A stretch of DNA of 64,000 bases from Anaeromassilibacillus sp001305115 (GTDB lineage: Bacteria; Bacillota; Clostridia; Oscillospirales; Acutalibacteraceae), in the NCBI GenBank assembly GCA_042854365.1, contig AP031437.1:1922001-1986000 (forward strand), written 5' to 3'. The number at the start of each line of letters is the position of its first letter. The stretch's first letter is position 1. This document shows, one piece after another, positions 62,569 to 64,000 of the stretch. A program made the position numbers and the translations under genes. The notes below the pieces were generated by a model, which was not told where the DNA came from, searched no databases, and worked only from the letters and a program-made list of their open reading frames with translations.

Positions 62569-62893
62569 AGGCATTGTCCTCCCTCATTCCATCCATAATT
62601 TCTGCGATAAAGTAGATCGTGTCCAGCAGTTCGTCCTCCACGCCAGCCCCGGCCTCGATCCGCCGCAACTCGTCCAACACAGTGGCGAACTGATCTCTGA
62701 GCGCCTTATACACCCTCGGATTTCCCTGTACCACCACATCCCGGCACAGGAGCCGCCGGGTGATATAGTCCTGTTTGGTAAGGCCGGACATCTTCACAAA
62801 GGCTTCCAACTGCTCGTCCTCTTCCGGCGATACCCGAAAGGCCACCGTTTTGTTCCGCCAGCGGTTGTGATTGTCAAGATTTTTCAGCGACAT
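62558..62893 (-). CDS. mobC: MobC-type relaxosome accessory protein
   Basis: 111 residues. N-terminal ribbon-helix-helix type DNA-binding part (NRWRNKTVAFRVSPEEDEQL, EAFVKMSGLTKQDYITRRLL) followed by helices CRDVVVQGNPRVYKALRDQF and LDELRRIEAGAGVEDELLDT, the MobC pattern. It would bind oriT and help the relaxase open the strands. Sits 4 bases after the integrase stop and overlaps repA. Same gene order as in the broken element 1. Confidence 0.88.
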   Translation of the reverse strand: MSLKNLDNHNRWRNKTVAFRVSPEEDEQLEAFVKMSGLTKQDYITRRLLCRDVVVQGNPRVYKALRDQFATVLDELRRIEAGAGVEDELLDTIYFIAEIMDGMREDNAYGE

Positions 62894-62896
62894 AAT

Positions 62897-63979
62897 TTAC
62901 ACTCCTTCCTCGGTTCGCAGCAAATCCAATTTGTTTGCCATTTCAGTCTGCCTTGTGGGAAACAGGTGCGCATAGCGGTAAGTGATGTCGATGCTCTCAT
63001 GCCCCACACGGTCGGCGATTGCCAGAGCGGTAAAGCCCATGTCAATCAGAAGGGAAATGTGGCTGTGTCTCAAATCGTGGATTCTGATGCGCTTCACCCC
63101 GGATTCTTTACATCCTCTATCCATCTCATGATGAAGATAGTATTTGCTGACAGGGAAAATACGGCTGTCAGGCTCTGCTCCATAGAGTTGCTTCAAATAG
63201 TCCTGCATTTCTTCGCACAGGAACTGCGGCATTTGAATTACCCGGTTGCTCTTCTTGGTTTTCGGAGTAGTTACGATGTCCTGCCCGTTCAACCGCTGAT
63301 AAGATTTATTGATGGACACCGTTCCTTTTTCAAAATCAAAGTCAGCAGGAGTTAGCGCCAACAGCTCCCCCTCCCGGATGCCGCACCAGTAGAGCATTTC
63401 AAAAGCGTAGAAGGACATGGGTTTGTCCATCATCACCTCAGAAAATTTCGTGTATTCTTCCTTTGTCCAGAACAACATTTCTCGCCGTTCCTCGGTTCCC
63501 ATATTGCCAGCCCGCTGTGCCGGATTGACTTGTAAGCCGTAATAGCGGATCGCATGGTTAAAAATGGCGCTGAGCTGGTTGTGAACGGTTTTCAGGTAAG
63601 TGGTGGATAGGGGCTTTCCGTTGTTATCAGTCAGCCCTCTGATCTCATTCTGCCAGTCGATAATGTCTTTTGCGGTGATCTCAGAGAGCTTGCGCTTACG
63701 GAAATAGGGCAGGATTTTCCTCTGGATGATGCTCTCCTTGGTCATCCAGGTGTTCAGCTTGAGTTTGGGCTTGATGTCCTTTTCATAAAGCCCTACAAAG
63801 CTCTCAAAAGTCATATTGATGTCGGCCTGTTTCTCCATGAGGAACTCCCGTTCCCACGCTTGGGCTTCCTTTTTCGTGGCAAATCCACGCTTGAGCTTCT
63901 GCTGACGCTCACCTTTCCAGTCGGTATAGCGGAACTGCACATACCAAGTGCCGTTATCCTTGTTTTTGAATGCTGCCAT
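62897..63979 (-). CDS. Tyrosine recombinase / integrase of the mobilizable element
   Basis: 360 residues from ATG 63979 (MAAFKNKDNGTWYVQFRYTD), behind AAAGGTGA. N-terminal AP2-like arm-binding domain (1-50), core-binding SAM-like domain (55-150), catalytic domain with Arg202 (WCGIREGELLAL), His301 and Arg304 (IHDLRHSH), His327 (VGHESIDITYRYAH) and Tyr336. All catalytic residues are intact, so the element could still excise or integrate. The attachment site should lie to the right of the window. It ends 4 bases before mobC. Confidence 0.95.
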   Translation of the reverse strand: MAAFKNKDNGTWYVQFRYTDWKGERQQKLKRGFATKKEAQAWEREFLMEKQADINMTFESFVGLYEKDIKPKLKLNTWMTKESIIQRKILPYFRKRKLSEITAKDIIDWQNEIRGLTDNNGKPLSTTYLKTVHNQLSAIFNHAIRYYGLQVNPAQRAGNMGTEERREMLFWTKEEYTKFSEVMMDKPMSFYAFEMLYWCGIREGELLALTPADFDFEKGTVSINKSYQRLNGQDIVTTPKTKKSNRVIQMPQFLCEEMQDYLKQLYGAEPDSRIFPVSKYYLHHEMDRGCKESGVKRIRIHDLRHSHISLLIDMGFTALAIADRVGHESIDITYRYAHLFPTRQTEMANKLDLLRTEEGV

Positions 63980-64000
63980 AGTCAATCACCTTTCCTTTCT

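Noticed and set aside
44471..64000. A prophage in the right third
   Set aside because: No capsid, terminase, portal or tail genes; the gene set is that of mobilizable elements with an integrase and a relaxase.

Overview
The window looks like a chromosomal segment of a spore-forming Clostridia-class Firmicute, plausibly of the Oscillospiraceae type. The pointers are a SpoVAF-type spore protein, collagen-like surface/spore proteins, a full kdpFABC-kdpDE locus, an ECF sigma/DUF4367 anti-sigma pair, strong AGGAGG-type ribosome sites, and mobilizable elements of the int-mobC-repA-mob type common in gut Firmicutes. Species is inference; no rRNA or tRNA gene was found.

Layout, left to right. (1) 1-3.2 kb: the end of an HD-domain gene, a Ser-rich lipoprotein and a collagen-like protein with nine 54-bp tandem repeats. 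(2) 3.6-12.9 kb, minus strand: high-affinity K+ system. KdpD/KdpE sit upstream, then a terminator, then a promoter region with TTAAGA direct repeats driving a 32-aa membrane peptide, kdpF, kdpA, kdpB, kdpC and an unknown TTG-start gene. (3) 13-19.2 kb: a decayed second collagen-like gene, a candidate structured RNA, spoVAF, a small gene with a consensus promoter and a possible DUF1874-like fold, a DUF3795 protein, a flavodoxin/ferredoxin protein and a sigma/anti-sigma operon. (4) 19.3-25.7 kb, minus: pyrE, then radC-uvrB-uvrA. (5) 25.8-27.9 kb, plus: YtrA-type regulator with a perfect 18-bp-arm palindrome over its promoter, plus an ABC exporter.

(6) 27.9-43.9 kb, all minus: about 16 kb of co-directional accessory genes behind a TetR regulator. 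The recognisable domains (suppressor-of-fused with TPR, DUF4253, DUF5713, LRR plus NTF2-like, FGE-like plus DUF4241, DUF6138-like, zinc-ribbon proteins) are types repeatedly found as immunity proteins against polymorphic toxins. No toxin gene is visible. Several members are decayed. I read it as an orphan poly-immunity (acquired interbacterial defence) array; that is inference, and it is the most interesting part of the window.

(7) 44-64 kb: a layered mobile-element region. Three related element cores can be seen: a ruined one at 44.4-46.6 kb, a second ruined one at 50.3-53.4 kb, and an essentially intact one at 59-64 kb (relaxase, oriT-like region, RepA-like ATPase, MobC, tyrosine integrase). 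Between the two ruins lies a decayed drug/polyamine cassette (BltD-like acetyltransferase, broken MATE pump, second GNAT) preceded by an orphan attenuator leader. The intact element is adjacent to a defence cargo: C-type regulator, double-domain adenine methylase, AlwI-family type IIS restriction enzyme, and an abortive-infection-like protein.

Gene boundaries were refined by choosing starts with good ribosome sites. Family names rest on remembered family patterns, not on a search.
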